A DNA stretch of 22,500 nucleotides from Bigelowiella natans CCMP2755 (GCA_000320545.1 ADNK01001750.1:2501-25000); one strand, 5' to 3'. Positions 1 to 11,465 are shown, counted from the stretch's first letter. Made by a program: numbers and translations. The notes: generated by a model not told the origin, from the sequence alone.

Positions 1-29
1 ACCCACCGCCCTTATTCGTTCTTTCTCAC

Positions 30-78
30 CCGACATATCCCCCTCTATCTTAGCTTGGAAGCATTCCCGGAGACTCAT
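30..78 (-). CDS. possible 5' exon of a gene leaving the left edge
   Basis: On the minus strand an ATG at 78 opens 16 codons (starting MSLRECFQAK) that end at a good splice donor, G|GTGAGA, in phase 1. An in-frame TAA lies 14 codons upstream, so this ATG could be a true start with a short 5' UTR. The rest of the gene would lie outside the window. A stretch this short can occur by chance, there is no recognisable domain, and I infer no function. Confidence 0.2.
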
Positions 79-596
79 TTGCAGAACTCGATAAATCAGT
101 GGTGCGTTGTATTAGAAAGCTTATACCTCTGTGGCGACAGTGTGGGAGAGAGGGAGGCCCTTTGCATATACGGTTTTGGTTTGATAGATATCCCTGCAGC
201 TGGGCCTCTGCTGCTACTCATATAGCTTATACGTCTTTTGGTGGTGTGTTTTAAAGTGCTCAAAGGTCACGGAGTCGGCGCTTGTCGGGACGTTAGAAAC
301 GCTCCACGAGATCTCGAAATCTCATAGATGAAATGGCTGTTGCTATAGCGATGTGGATTTTGATACTTGCTGACCAGCCATGGCCTCTTGCTTGAATGAT
401 ATGCACTTACTCAATAAGTAACCATTCAGCACGTATTATGTACCGCGAGTAGGCAGAAAGCGCTTAATAGTGGGATTTCACTAACATCCTCGGCTTTGAA
501 ATTGCTGCTTTTTTGCACGAGTTGAGATCGTTCGCGAGTTCTAGGGTTTGTGTGGATGGCGCCACAAACATGCATTCACGTTGTTAGCCATCACAG

Positions 597-692
597 CTTG
601 CTCGCACGCTGCGCTAGTAGTGCGCTTGGATCTAAGACGTGTCACACGGCTTGCTCGCACGCTGCGCTTGGATCTAAGGCGTAGCAGATAAG
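597..692. repeat. imperfect tandem repeat, period 53 bp
   Basis: The segment beginning CTTGCTCGCACGCTGCGC at 597 recurs at 650. Both copies continue into GCGCTTGGATCTAAG, but the second lacks a short GCTAGTAGT-like insert. This is a local duplication inside the word-rich block. Confidence 0.75.
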
Positions 693-1100
693 CTCAGAAC
701 AATGCGGGTTGGGGCATTTTGCAGTTTAGTCAATGTGGGCATTTGGCACAAATGTCGCAATGAGCCCGACTAGCCGGGCCAACACACAGGATCTGGCCCG
801 GCGGAAGCCAATGTTGGTGCTGCAATCACTGTTCGTGCGCAGCACTGATCACATGATGCATGACAATGCTGCGCTAGAATGGTGCAGCGTTGGATTGTCG
901 TGACGCAATTGCACATCTCACCAGAGCGCGCACGTGAAGACAAATCCAATCGGCAGCAGGTGCGCGTGTAAGTGCGTGAGTTGCATCACACCGGTGATGC
1001 TAGGATGCATGTGAGAGACTTGCAAGTGCGCACACATCTTTCACATCAGATGCGTGTCCTTTCGGCTCATGCATGCCATTCTAGCATTGGCAGCTAGCTA

Positions 1101-1132
1101 GCTAGGCAGCAGGTTAGCTAGGCAGCAGGTTA
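1101..1132. repeat. two exact copies of a 16-bp unit
   Basis: GCTAGGCAGCAGGTTA occurs twice in direct tandem (1101-1116 and 1117-1132). A partial copy follows, and an AGCTAGCTAGC run precedes it. Confidence 0.9.
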
Positions 1133-2700
1133 GCAGGCGTGCGACGAAGCTGCGACCAGTCAGCAACACAGCCTGCATTTCCTTTTTGAGTGATGGCACG
1201 ATCTGAACACTAGAACAGTCTGAACGCGTGTGTCTGCGCCACACGACGATGCACAATGTGAACTGGTTCACAATTGCAACTTCATGAAACACGGGACCTC
1301 TCTAGCTTTCCCCTGCAGCTTGCTCTGGCGGTCCTCATGTCATCGGCACACGAAATTCCGGTGACGACAATGGCCCATTCCAGCATTTTCCGTCTGGGGA
1401 CATCACGTGACACAATTTTGTCTGAAATGGACTTTGAGGCAAATGGTTGAACTTTCACACTTGCTAGCTTGGTCACCGCCGTGATGCTTGCGACAAGCCG
1501 AGTTTTAATGCACGTTGAGGAAGTGCGCAAGCTCTGCGTTGTCCATTTGCCCAATATTGCACCAACTTTCACGTGTGCTCACTGTTCAAGTGGCGATTTT
1601 TTGACACAAAACGTGCTGCAACGTAAGTTCCAGGTGGAACTTTCACGTGTTTTTTTGGTTCAAATTCACCTGCTTGCTGAGGCCGGATTTTTCCACTGCA
1701 ACAACACAGCGCGCGAATCGCGCACACACTCAAATTGCCATGCGTGTGGGTTGAGCTGATGATTGCCCTGATCATCGTGAGAACATGAACCCAACCATCG
1801 TGCACGTGCAGCGTGCGTTACCTGCGCGCCCACAATTGTGTTTTTGAAAACACAATTTCACAAACGGGAGTTCACGTGAATGAATGGTGACATGCAGATG
1901 TGCCACGCTGGCACGATACCATTCATGCTTGTCACACACACCTCACAATCACACGATGCGACGTGCATCTGCAGTGCACAGATGCACGAGCATGACTTGC
2001 ACAGACGATGCAAGTGCGACGTCAAACGAAGTCTAGAAATTAGTTCAACTGAGTCTAGGAGTCTCAATCATGCACAAATGGCCATCGCCATTTCACAAGT
2101 GCGCCAACTGCGTTTGGAGCTGTTGGCGAGAGGATTGTGGGGATTTCCCCCAAACCACTACAACTAGATCCTAGCTCTGCAGTGAATCTGCCCTAGATCA
2201 GAGGTCAGTGGGGAGTCGCTCCTAGCAATTGTGACCATGCGTGCTGCATGCATCCAAGCTGAATTCCAATTTGTTCAATAGGGCCTTTGATTTGTCTTCA
2301 ACTTGCGCTGTGTCATTGCATTGTCACGGTTGTGTTGTCAACGCATTAAACTGATGATTCTTGAAATTTGCTGAATTGATGGCAACAAAAGCTTGTGTCA
2401 TGATGATCTCATGCAAAACTCTGCCAAAATTCTTCTGCTTCGCTTTGCATGCACACCATCGCTCACCGCATCGCTTGCATTGCAAATATGGCACAGCACA
2501 TGGCAGTCAGCACCGCACATCGTAGTCGCACATCGTGGTGGGGCAAAAGGGGTCTTTGGGGTTCTTAAAAACAAACTTTGTGCACACATGACGTATGAAT
2601 ATATGTTATGCACACAACACTTTGTACATGCACAACTCCTTTCCCCCTATGATGCCCCCCTAACAAAGTATGAGGATAATGATGCGGCTATTCCACCACC

Positions 2701-2734
<34 letters not shown>
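2701..2734. repeat. (CAT)n trinucleotide microsatellite
   Basis: About eleven CAT units lie just downstream of the stop codon of the minus-strand syntaxin gene, so they probably sit in its 3' UTR. It is the only clear perfect microsatellite of the window that falls outside introns and coding exons. Confidence 0.9.
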
Positions 2735-2740
2735 TCGTTA

Positions 2741-3285
2741 TCAGCTCCCGTACCAATCAAGAAAAAGGACCGAGAAAGCCGATAAGTACAGAATGGATAG
2801 CAGCCAGACGCTTTGATTTCGGCCCCTGCGACACACAAGAACAACAAACATCAATACCACCCAAACTAAACATCCCAAGAACAAACTCGGCTTGTTATGA
2901 AGAAGCAGCTCGATACGAGATAGAAAGAGCACTGGCGCATTCTTGCGCGGTCTTTGTAATGCAATAGCATAATCTATTTAAAAGAGCCACCAGCACCAAC
3001 GCCTCAACAACTTCCATGATTTTTTTCTCATTTTCACTGCATTCTGAACGATGTCTACCTGTCTGCAGCATCCTGCAGCTGTTTCACCGCGCCCTGCACA
3101 TACAGATAAACTCTCTCTCACGATCGATTTGGTCGCCTCGGATAAGGCCGCATTTGGGATGCAGACAATGTCTCGAGTAGCTGTATTCCACGTGTTCTAT
3201 GCAATGGAAGGCTCACCGTGGTGTGTATTCTCGCAGTTTCTTCTGTTTCCATGATCTCTGCCACCGTCTCGCTCTGCTCGAGCAC
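2741..3285 (-). other. SNARE core and tail-anchor exons
   Basis: Exon 10 (3285-3217, 23 codons, starting VLEQSETVAEIMETEE) carries the second half of the SNARE motif. Exon 11 (3093-3059) reads GAVKQLQDAADR. Exon 12 (2825-2741) carries the transmembrane anchor and stop. Splice borders are ACG|GTGAGC...TGTGCAG|GG and ACAG|GTAGAC...GTCGCAG|GG, with phases 0 and 2 conserved. The last acceptor has a T-rich tract. This is the strongest evidence for the family assignment. Confidence 0.92.
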
Positions 3286-3409
3286 CTGCCCACGAATTAG
3301 TTGTATGTTAGTGCATCGATGCAGTCAGTTTTTATTGATTTTCTTTTTTTTGAATGAACGAGGGTAAGGACGATGTGTGGAGTGTTTGTCAGTGCATGCT
3401 TGTGTGTGC

Positions 3410-3457
<48 letters not shown>

Positions 3458-4238
3458 GTATTATATAAAGAGAGTAACTTATAGAAGACCTTCTGATTGA
3501 AGGCAGTCATCATCACCGACATGTCCAATAACTGCCAAAACCATCAAAAGTGCCATCAGGCGAAAGTCAACATCCAATATATACACAACCCATTAACAAG
3601 ATCCTCTAGCCAACCGCTCTGCCAACTTACACTTCTCAAGAAATTGAGGAAAAAAAAATCGAGGCAAAACTATGAAGTTGTGCGTTGGACAAAGAAAAGG
3701 TTTTTTGGCATGAAATACTGCCGTGGTTTCACGTCGCCCAAATAAAAAGGGAAAAAAAGGAAATCAAATCAATAAGGCATTTCCAATTCTCGTCAAATAT
3801 CTCTCAACTATTAAATTAAACAAGCAACCAAGGACACCAAACCTTGCTCTCCGAGACGTCCTTTGTTTCCACGCTCTCGTTTTCGAGCCTTTTCACCATA
3901 CAAACCATCATCATCACCCGAGGCAAGCCAACTCCACTTCCAACGGGGAGATATTAAAGATGCAAAACACGCGTCGCTGCCGCACACGAATCTTCTGTTT
4001 TTGTCTGTGTGGGAACTGCTTACTGTTTCTGCAGCTGTGCATTCTCCTTGAGCATGGCCTCATCAACTGCACGCACCTTCTTCTCATCATCACCGCTCGC
4101 AGCGTTGCTGCTACTGCTGCTGGGAGGAAGGCCCAAGGAGTTCTGCAAGAATCTTGAAGGAAAGCGCATAGAAGAGGAGGAGGAGGATGAGCAGGTGGAT
4201 AACGCTGTGAATTCTTCCCGGCGCTGCTGAAGTTCCTG

Positions 4239-4273
<35 letters not shown>

Positions 4274-4360
4274 TATGACGATAACAACATTTCAGTAGAG
4301 ACTTCCAAGTCCTCGCTCGCACTATCCCTCATTCACATGAAGGGAAACAACGAAGAAATC

Positions 4361-4410
<50 letters not shown>

Positions 4411-5003
4411 AGAATACGCGCCAACGAGGGACACAACGCAATGACGCTTCTTTCTTGCGAGGGTCTATAATTACTACTACTGCTACTACCTGCAGCTTAG
4501 CCTTTGTTAAATGAACTGCCCCAAACGTGCCTGCAGCTCGACGTTTCTCTCGATTTTGCGCCGCACGCCGTCGGTTCTAAAGACCAACGAGCAAGTAGCC
4601 AGAAGTTGTCGTGAAGTTGTTGTCAAAAGTACTTTTAGGTGCGCGCGCGAGGAATGATGATAGCGCCGATGAAATGCGCTGTGGCAATGTCGCAGAAGGT
4701 CAACAACTAGAGAATTTACATGCGCCGTCGCTCTCCTATCTATGCGTGTGAGGCTGAGATAGTGACGATCCCCGGGGGGGAGGGGAGGGGGGGGGACATA
4801 GGTGTGTGATGCATCGAGATCCCTTTTTCTTTGCAACGTATACTTCCTACTCTCCTTCTTCTCTTCCTTCTTTAAGTTGCTGCTGTATTATGTAATAGAG
4901 TACCTTCTTTTGCAGTTGTAAAGTAGCACTGAATTCGTCGATTTCGCTCTGCACGACTTGTAGCATCTGCGCAAATTTTAACTCTTAAAACGATTTTTTA
5001 TAT

Positions 5004-5060
<57 letters not shown>

Positions 5061-5065
5061 CATTA

Positions 5066-5102
<37 letters not shown>

Positions 5103-5402
5103 AATCATATTATTATATTTACACATATCAAAAGAAAAAAAAAAAATATATATATATATATATATACATATCATATATGTTCATTATACATAAACACATC
5201 AAATAACATCTATAGAGAAAGATACCCCCAAAAAGTGGAACTTCTTCTGTTGCGTCTCGTCCACACTCTTCCCCCCTGCGAGCACCGTACTCATCGCCTC
5301 TGTCAAATTTACTCGAGATCCCAGCGAGCGCCGTATATCCATTAGGCTCTAAAGACACGCATGATGATAGAAAAGTTGCTTTGAGCAATGAGTAAAACCA
5401 GA

Positions 5403-5466
<64 letters not shown>

Positions 5467-5574
5467 TCTATGTTACCCTGTCGTAGTCCGAACACTGTGC
5501 TAGCGACTCGATCTCTAATGCCTCCAACTCCTAATTTGTCAACACGTGGCGGGTGAAATCAAGGCTGTGCGTGT

Positions 5575-5616
<42 letters not shown>

Positions 5617-5975
5617 TGCATTTTTATATTGTTAGTTCGCATATCTGCTCGCACACCTCTAAGGCGTCGTTTGGCCCTCCTCCCCCTTCGCCTTCGGAGA
5701 AGCCAACGTCACCCCACTGCGTTTCGGAGGCTAGGGACTCAACTTCGCTCTATGCATGATGAAGCAAACAGTTAGAACTTTAATGAAGATATCGCAATGT
5801 CGATCTATTAAACAAAGGCGATTGCAATATGATTTGCTGTAGTACTGGTAAAACCCCGGTGTTGCCCTAAAATAAGGCTAGTCTCATACGAATAAGCACG
5901 GGCAATCACCTTTTTCTCCCGCAATCTTTTCGTTATGACCGAGCACTGCCGTACGATCGTTGTTGAGGGGTTCAT
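2741..5975 (-). CDS. STX18/SYP81-like: syntaxin-18/SYP81/Ufe1-type Qa-SNARE (12 exons)
   Basis: Exons on the minus strand: 5975-5910, 5749-5657, 5530-5477, 5348-5226, 4981-4904, 4576-4490, 4235-4024, 3888-3843, 3531-3490, 3285-3217, 3093-3059, 2825-2741. All codon phases match at the joins and give 329 aa, close to human STX18 and plant SYP81. The C-terminal 27 residues form a tail anchor ending FSVLFLDWYGS, nearly the family signature. Just before it is a SNARE heptad region (KENAQLQKQLENES, then DMSVMMTAFNQKVLEQ) with the likely zero-layer Gln at 3276-3274. The middle is helical and charged, resembling the SYP81 N-terminal domain, followed by a Ser-rich linker. Known role of the family: target-membrane SNARE on the ER for retrograde Golgi-to-ER transport. 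The C-terminal half is firm. The N-terminus is inferred: an exon start at 5987 joined to an upstream exon is possible, and several donors (GTCTTC, GTTTGG) are weak. Confidence 0.9.
3411..3452. repeat. (TA)n microsatellite in syntaxin intron 9
   Basis: An uninterrupted TA run of about 42 bp lies between exons 9 and 10 of the syntaxin gene. Confidence 0.95.
4241..4407. repeat. two (TA)n microsatellites in syntaxin intron 6
   Basis: TA tracts at about 4241-4276 (interrupted) and 4364-4407 lie in the intron between exons 6 and 7. The first abuts the acceptor TGCAG|GAA of exon 7. Confidence 0.95.
5007..5166. repeat. compound (TA)n-(CA)n-(TA)n in syntaxin intron 4
   Basis: TA at about 5007-5057, CA at 5067-5100 and TA at 5146-5166 fill most of the intron between exons 4 and 5. 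Confidence 0.95.
5404..5615. repeat. (CT)n-(CA)n and (GT)n tracts flanking syntaxin exon 3
   Basis: CT (5404-5445) followed by CA (to 5466) lies in intron 3. GT (about 5570-5615) lies in intron 2. They flank the 54-nt exon at 5530-5477. Confidence 0.95.
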
Positions 5976-6967
5976 TATCCTCGATCCCTGTGCTCGCTCT
6001 CTGCCCAAACAAGAACACGGTGAGGCTGCTTTCAAGCAACATTGGTGGGGAGGATTCTATTACTACTTCACTGCCCTCTGATTGATACTGAACCGATTCA
6101 ATTTATCTTTCCGTAAAAACTTAAAACTGGTATTCTTACGTTTAAATACTATTTGCTCGCTCTAATAAAGGTGCAAACGTCATCGAGTATTCGGCTTCTA
6201 CATAGCCCCCTCAATACCTGCGAACATCCGCATCGTCGAGGCCTCTAACCTTCGCTTCCGAGAATACATATCGGACAAAATCAGCGGTGCGTTCAACAGA
6301 ACAAGGCATCGCTTTGTTTTGATGGAGGGGATGGGCGGCGGGAGGGGAAGGAGGTCAGGTGGCCGGCGCCATTCCTTCTCTCGGAGCGGTCTCAGAGAGA
6401 AGAGAAGTGGTCCTTTCGAAAGCCGAAATTCGCTTTTCGCTCCGATGTTTTCTGCTGGTAAACTTGCCGAGAAGGAAGGGCCTCGCTACGTTCTCGAAGA
6501 GCAGTTGGTCTATGGGAGTTTTCCTGCAGGGAAATGGCACCGAACCCGTATCGCAGGAGGGAAATGCCCATGAATTTTACGTAGATCCATTTTTTGGTAA
6601 TTGTCCCCAGTAAAATCCGAGGAAATTTTCGTCCCTAAGGAGGAAATTCGCCTGGTCGCAGGACAGGATTCGCCTAAATTTCTGATTTTTCCTGGAAAAA
6701 CGCCCACGGTTTCGCATGCCGGAACTCCTACTACGCGTCGACGTGCAGGATATCTGATGGATCTATCAATCTTCGGGGTTATTTTGATCAATCCGGAACG
6801 AAAAAGGATTCGTTTACAAATTAACACATCTTTTTATCGAGATAATATTCTATATAAAATGTCCAGATTAGCATTTTTTTTGGGAAGCTTTTGAATTTTT
6901 TTCAGGGGGCCCCCTCGCTGCACAACTGAACCAGTGAGGCGACACACGTCGGCAAGGGCCAGGACGC
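5976..6967. promoter_or_regulatory. divergent spacer between syntaxin-like and PH-domain genes
   Basis: The two genes are transcribed away from each other, so both 5' ends and promoters should lie here. No convincing TATA box or exon pair is visible. Short plus-strand frames at 6319-6613 overlap one another in two frames and recur in small words (GAAATTCGC, TTTTCCTG, GGGAAATG), which looks more like decayed repeats than coding sequence. A strong acceptor (T-run then CAG) at about 6905 suggests a 5' UTR intron of the plus-strand gene. Confidence 0.4.
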
Positions 6968-7386
6968 ATGGGGCAGTGCTGTTCTACCCGAAGGGAGAAA
7001 CGAGCCCCTCCTAAGGTCTTCGCTTGGAAATCACCTCAAACTCCGAAGAAATTCACTTTTTCTGCGAAGACTGCCAAGAAATCCTTCGATGCTGGGAAAG
7101 AAAAGTCGATTAGCCCCGATGTTCGGGGCTGGACCGATGTTCGGGGCAGGAGGGCACCGATAGAGGGGGAACTGAAAGAAACTGGATCGACCTCTATCAC
7201 TTCGACTACAACATTTATTGATGAAGCCCCAAAAGGTGTTGAGATTGCTCTCCATTGCACACACACCGACACATACTACAACTTCTGTTTGATGTTCCGA
7301 GTAACCAATATCAAATGCTCGTCTCTCGTTACATAATGTCCTCCAAAGAACAAATACAAACTAAAAGGAAATAGACATTGAAAGAT

Positions 7387-7426
<40 letters not shown>

Positions 7427-8864
7427 ACACATACACACGCGCGCGCGTGTAGTCTTGCAATCTTGCAATCACATTCACCGATGCTTTTGTGCGGACGTAT
7501 ATGACAACAGATAGTAACGAAATCCCTGCCGGAGACACTGGGGCACAAATTGACAGTAGAGATATGAAAGGTGGTGTACATTAGACTAGGGAATTCCAAA
7601 GATAAAGTATTTGCAGTGTGCCCAGTTTAGATTCATAGTAATTATTGACCCAAACCGCGTGTTGCTTGCGTACATTAGTTATGCACGAAGACGATAGCGA
7701 CAGAGAGGGAGAAGAGGAGGAACAAGAGGATTATGTCGAATGCGCCAATGAACCCCCGGCAGGGAGTTTAAAACAACTTGTGCAGCCACAAGCCGAGAGG
7801 GCGAAGCAAGAGCTCCCAGAAGACGATGGAGACTCTCGCGACGACCCCAAAGAAGAACTACCATGGTTAGTTCATTCTCACTTCTGGGAATAAAAATCCT
7901 TCTTCGATGCCAGCATTTTCGCGTTTTGGGGAAGAATAGCGACATGGAGATCGACGCATAAACCTTTCCTGCCCCCCAAAACAGTGCAATGTGGGCTTTT
8001 TCGCCTTCTAACCAGTCGTGACCCCATCCCTCCCCTTCCATTGCGCTATCAGCGCCTTCGTCATCATCGTTCATTCGTTATCTTGTAGGCATCATATGGA
8101 GACCGAGGAAGAGGAGGTGGTGATGGGGATTCTTAAAAAAGGCGAAGTAATGACGAAATACCCGAGGGGGGGAGGAATCGTCCAACCGACGAAGAAAGAG
8201 AAGATGGTCCAAATCGATATGAAAAACGGCTACATGATTTATCGCGACATCATGCTGGCGTGGGATGGGGACAGACGAGTGAAGCGAGGGAAAGGGGGGC
8301 TCACGAAGATCGCTCTCACTTCTGTGACGCAACTTTTCCTCGGCAAACACACGCCTCCGTTCAAGAAGTCAGCTGCTGCAGCCGCCAAGGGCAATCTGTG
8401 CTTCTCGCTGGAAGACGAAGAACGCACGTATGTAGAGTACTGGAGCGTATTGCAAGTTTTGATTTTGGAAATTTTGTCAACCTTTCAATGAAAGGAAGAG
8501 AGTGCAGCGGTTTCTCTTTTTGAGGTAAGGAGGGGGTTATATGAGAAATGAATGTAGTTCCGACTCAACTACTATCGATAACCGCCTCCGTAAGCATCAT
8601 GCCAAACCTAAAAAAAAATGTTTGCAAGAAGGATTTGTAGAGAAAGGCTAATAATTAAGTTTCATTTTCGATCCCAATCTTATGCCCCCCCCCCCCCCCC
8701 CCTTCCCTCCCCTATTCAGCTACGACTTCGAAGTTGCTGACGCAGAGATGTTTGACCGGTGGCTCAAGGGCATCATCGTAACAATAGACATGCACACGCA
8801 CAAAAGCGTTAAAGTTACGGATGTTAGAAATGCGGAAAAAGTTGTCGAATTCTCCATCACGTGA
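6968..8864 (+). CDS. putatively N-acylated PH-domain protein (4 exons)
   Basis: Exons 6968-7235, 7679-7865, 8089-8427 and 8720-8864 join in phases 1, 2, 2 to give 312 aa. An in-frame TGA lies upstream of the ATG. The N-terminus MGQCCS fits an N-myristoylation plus palmitoylation signal and is followed by a basic Lys/Arg-rich region, then an acidic Glu/Asp stretch from exon 2. Exons 3-4 encode a pleckstrin-homology-like fold: the start ILKKGEV, strands around MVQIDMKNGYMIYRD, the segment FLGKHTPPFKKSAAAAAKG, and the final helix DAEMFDRWLKGI with the invariant Trp. The PH helix is reconstituted only after splicing across the 292-nt intron 3. Inference: a membrane- or phosphoinositide-associated adaptor. 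The exon 1 donor (AAAG|GTGTTG) is the weakest call. The C-terminus is also open: an acidic frame at 8930-8980 (NNAEDIEDDSPWDRNN, stop) follows an acceptor but does not match phase. Confidence 0.78.
7118..7150. repeat. short tandem repeat CCGATGTTCGGGGC
   Basis: Two copies of the 14-bp word, 21 bp apart, lie inside exon 1 of the PH-domain gene and encode PDVRGWTDVRGR. Confidence 0.85.
7386..7444. repeat. (CA)n microsatellite in PH-gene intron 1
   Basis: A CA run with a few TACA interruptions, ending in CGCGCGCG, lies inside the 444-nt first intron. Confidence 0.95.
8685..8702. repeat. C18 homopolymer serving as polypyrimidine tract
   Basis: Eighteen consecutive C residues followed by TTCCCTCCCCTATTCAG lie immediately before exon 4 of the PH-domain gene. 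Confidence 0.9.
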
Positions 8865-9856
8865 AAAGTGTTCATCTTTAAAAATGGTCTAGCGAAATTG
8901 GGAAGTTCTAAATAATCGTCGCCCACAGAAAACAACGCAGAAGATATAGAAGACGATAGCCCCTGGGACAGAAATAATTAGCATTTCTCCCTCAATACTA
9001 TATACAAGGGACGAATGCTCCATTCCCTGCCGTGACAATAGTTGATACTGCATGAAGCAAGAGCGAGCAAATACAAAATGACCACCATTTTACAACCAAT
9101 CTTCGTTCGTGCGCGCATGTCTGTTGCACTGCGTCGTAGCTGTCCATGTCGCATGCAGCATGGGTGGACTATATGCGTTTGGCGATATATGCGATGCGAC
9201 ACCATAGACAAAGTACACAATAATGCACACATATTAATGAGAGGCAATGCATGTTATTAATTATACATGCGTATCTGCTGCACGTATATATAGTGGACTC
9301 TAGACGCTTCTAAAAAACAGTGCATGTTCCCAACTGATGCACTATACAGCTTAGCCCATTAGCGAACAGATGTGCACGGCTATGTCCACGTGATTAGTTA
9401 CGCACTGGGAACGCGTACTTTACAAGAACAATGGCGCATTCATGAAGTGCAGAGATGCCTTGCAGGTGAAAGTGAGATAATAGACACAGTAATTGAGCAT
9501 TAATGATCAGTGAGCACAAACGACACATGCCCATTGTTGAGCTTCTAATATCGAAGCACACACCCAAATCGGGCATGCGACTATATTTATTAGGCAAAGA
9601 AGATCAGATGATGCATTAGTCATTAGTTTCTCCCGTGATGAAAGATGCGATTCACGCGTTGAAAATTCGCCCTATGTCTAGTTGGTGCTATCATTACTAT
9701 TGCACAGCTCTAGACATCTTGGTGGGTTGATCGTGGTTCGCAACCATCAGCATGTGTCATTGTCTAGTGTCTAAAGATGGTTACTGTTCCAAGCCTTACA
9801 GGCTCATGATTCGGCGTATGCTATGAAATGGTGCTGCATGCGTGTGCTGCCGATTG
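8865..9856. other. gene-free stretch, TGCA/GCATG-rich
   Basis: No supported exon, apart from the unresolved acidic frame at 8930-8980. From about 9040 the sequence is rich in GCATGC, TGCAC and ATGCA words like those at 560-2660. It separates the convergent 3' ends of the PH-domain gene and the small membrane-protein gene. Confidence 0.45.
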
Positions 9857-11465
9857 TCATTGCCACTTCTCTTCTCCCCCCGATCCTTCTTCCACAGATG
9901 AGGGCTGTAGTGCCGTTTGCACACCGCTATTCGGTTCAAAGTACACTGGCCCGGTGTTATCTATAGCGCCATTCACAATCCCTCCCAACATGCAGCCCAT
10001 CAACACCGTTCCAAACCTACGTCCGCGCAGGAACATCACCGCGACGTTGCGCAGATGCTTCATATCCTGAGCCAATGAAAGGAGGAGAATGTGACACCGG
10101 ACACATTGTCATTGAATAAAAGATTCATCGGGAAAAGATGCTACATCGGATCAGCTTACTGGTGAGAAGAAATGGGTAATTCTGCTTACGAGGTTTGGGT
10201 GACACAACATGCTTTCTATCTTACCCCCCTCTACCCACTCTGCAATTCTTGAATCTACATCACGGAATGATCGATATGTTTTCAAAGCATGGTCTTTTGA
10301 CCTCTTACTCCCCCCCCTCCCATTCCAGGTGTAATGTGAACGAAGTACCGTTTTCTGCACTTTGGCGCTAATAATATCTCTATGATCTTGATACATGGTA
10401 GGATAAATCCTCATTACCACAAGAGACGTCCATATTCCTGATTTTGTGTGTGTGTTTCCTTGATCTCGTGTTTATAGACTTGACGTACGATGAACAACTA
10501 CTGCCACTCGCGGCTTTTTGTTTTCCAAAAAAAAGGAGCGACTCTTCTCACTTTCTACGAGGTGTAAGGACCGTATATCTCCCCTCATTAAAACGAATCA
10601 AAAACATCAAAACCATGTCCAAAAGGCGATTAGCCGCCCCCTGCCGGATATCCAGGCTCATCATCCCAAAAAACGTTAAATTTCGAGCTTACCGCACAAG
10701 AGCCCAACGACAGTTCTGTTCGCCGGTTCACCGTAATAGATGTTGTCGATCGAGCTCTTTGTGCTTTGGCCATTCTTTCCGTCCTGCTCAGTAGTATCAT
10801 CCGAGGAGGAGGAGGAGACGAGCTCATCCGTCGGCTGCGGACGTAACGTTGAGGCCCAGAGGGGAAAGAGTCTTGCTCCAGCGTATCTGAAAGATATCTT
10901 ATATTTGTACTGCAACCACACGAAGAGAAAGGGTAATAATATGCTTGTTTTAAGATAGAGGGTTGGGTTTAACAGCACGGCGGCGAGTGGCCAAAGAGGA
11001 GGCGAGTCATGGCAAACGCACGTTCAAACGGCAATGCCACATAGCAACATTGCTGTGCATAACAACACTAGTGTCTCTGACTGGTTTGGATGTTTAGAGA
11101 TGTTATCGTACCTATAGAGTTGATATACGCATACCCATCCAAGGGCTGAGGCAGCAGTCCCGATCATCGAGCCTGCTTTTAAATACATCCTCTGCTTTAC
11201 GAATTCCGGCACCTGCCGAGTGCTTTTCCCTTTTTGTTCACCCGATTCCCCGGGAGTTTCCCCTATTATTATGATCATGTCAGGCCGGCCAAGTTTGTGT
11301 GATATACCCCCCTTCCCCTTTGCGATCTGGGTGGTTGAGTACGGAACTTAGCGAATGCACGGTTTTATACATAGAACTATTTGGAGATGTATTGTGACTA
11401 CCGCTCATACGTCGACGGTTTGGCTCTCGGAGGAAGCATCTACGCTTTGGTAGACGTCTACACAT
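9857..11465 (-). CDS. unrecognised small membrane protein (5 exons)
   Basis: Minus-strand exons 11465-11411, 11262-11112, 10886-10693, 10254-10160 and 10066-9857 join in matching phases to give 234 aa with one stop. The N-terminus is Arg-rich and basic (MCRRLPKRRCFLREP), compatible with an organelle transit peptide, though this is only a suggestion. Exon 2 carries a hydrophobic segment (GSMIGTAASALGWVCVYQLY) followed by RYAGARLFPLW. A Ser/Asp/Gln-rich hydrophilic loop follows. The last exon has a second hydrophobic segment with Gly spacing (GTVLMGCMLGGIVNGAI) and an acidic tail. Exon 2/3 and exon 4/5 joins have good borders (GTACGA...TTTCAG and A|GTAAGC...GCTCAG). The exon 1 donor and exon 4 acceptor are choices among several. 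I do not recognise the family. Confidence 0.5.

Larger units (their letters stand above)
79..2740. other. gene-free stretch with TGCA/GCAC-word-rich block
   Basis: No open frame with splice borders or protein-like composition is visible on either strand. From about 560 to 2,660 the sequence is dominated by recurring short words (GCAC, TGCA, CACGTG, GCATG, CAATTG) and small imperfect palindromes such as TGCCACGCTGGCA near 1900. The same flavour recurs at 8950-9850 and 12110-12770. The stretch holds none of the dinucleotide microsatellites found elsewhere in the window. The part just left of 2741 is presumably the 3' UTR of the syntaxin gene and includes a (CAT)n tract. Confidence 0.5.

Noticed and set aside
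3197-3216. A 20-nt intron at GTGAGC...CATAG
   Set aside because: It is phase-compatible, but using the next acceptor at 3094 gives the SNARE-like GAVKQLQDAADR and the correct phase for the tail anchor, with a normal intron size of 123 nt.
3051-3254. 67-aa plus-strand frame with a TATA-like TATTTAAAAG upstream
   Set aside because: It is antisense to SNARE exons 10-11 and their intron, which have family-level support.
4490-4576. bZIP basic-region look-alike (NRRRAAQNREKRR)
   Set aside because: The spacing does not fit the bZIP signature and the exon sits in phase in the middle of the syntaxin gene.
6319-6894. Overlapping plus and minus frames in the divergent spacer
   Set aside because: Several short frames overlap on both strands, none shows a domain or phase-consistent splicing to the PH-domain gene, and an in-frame stop precedes its ATG.
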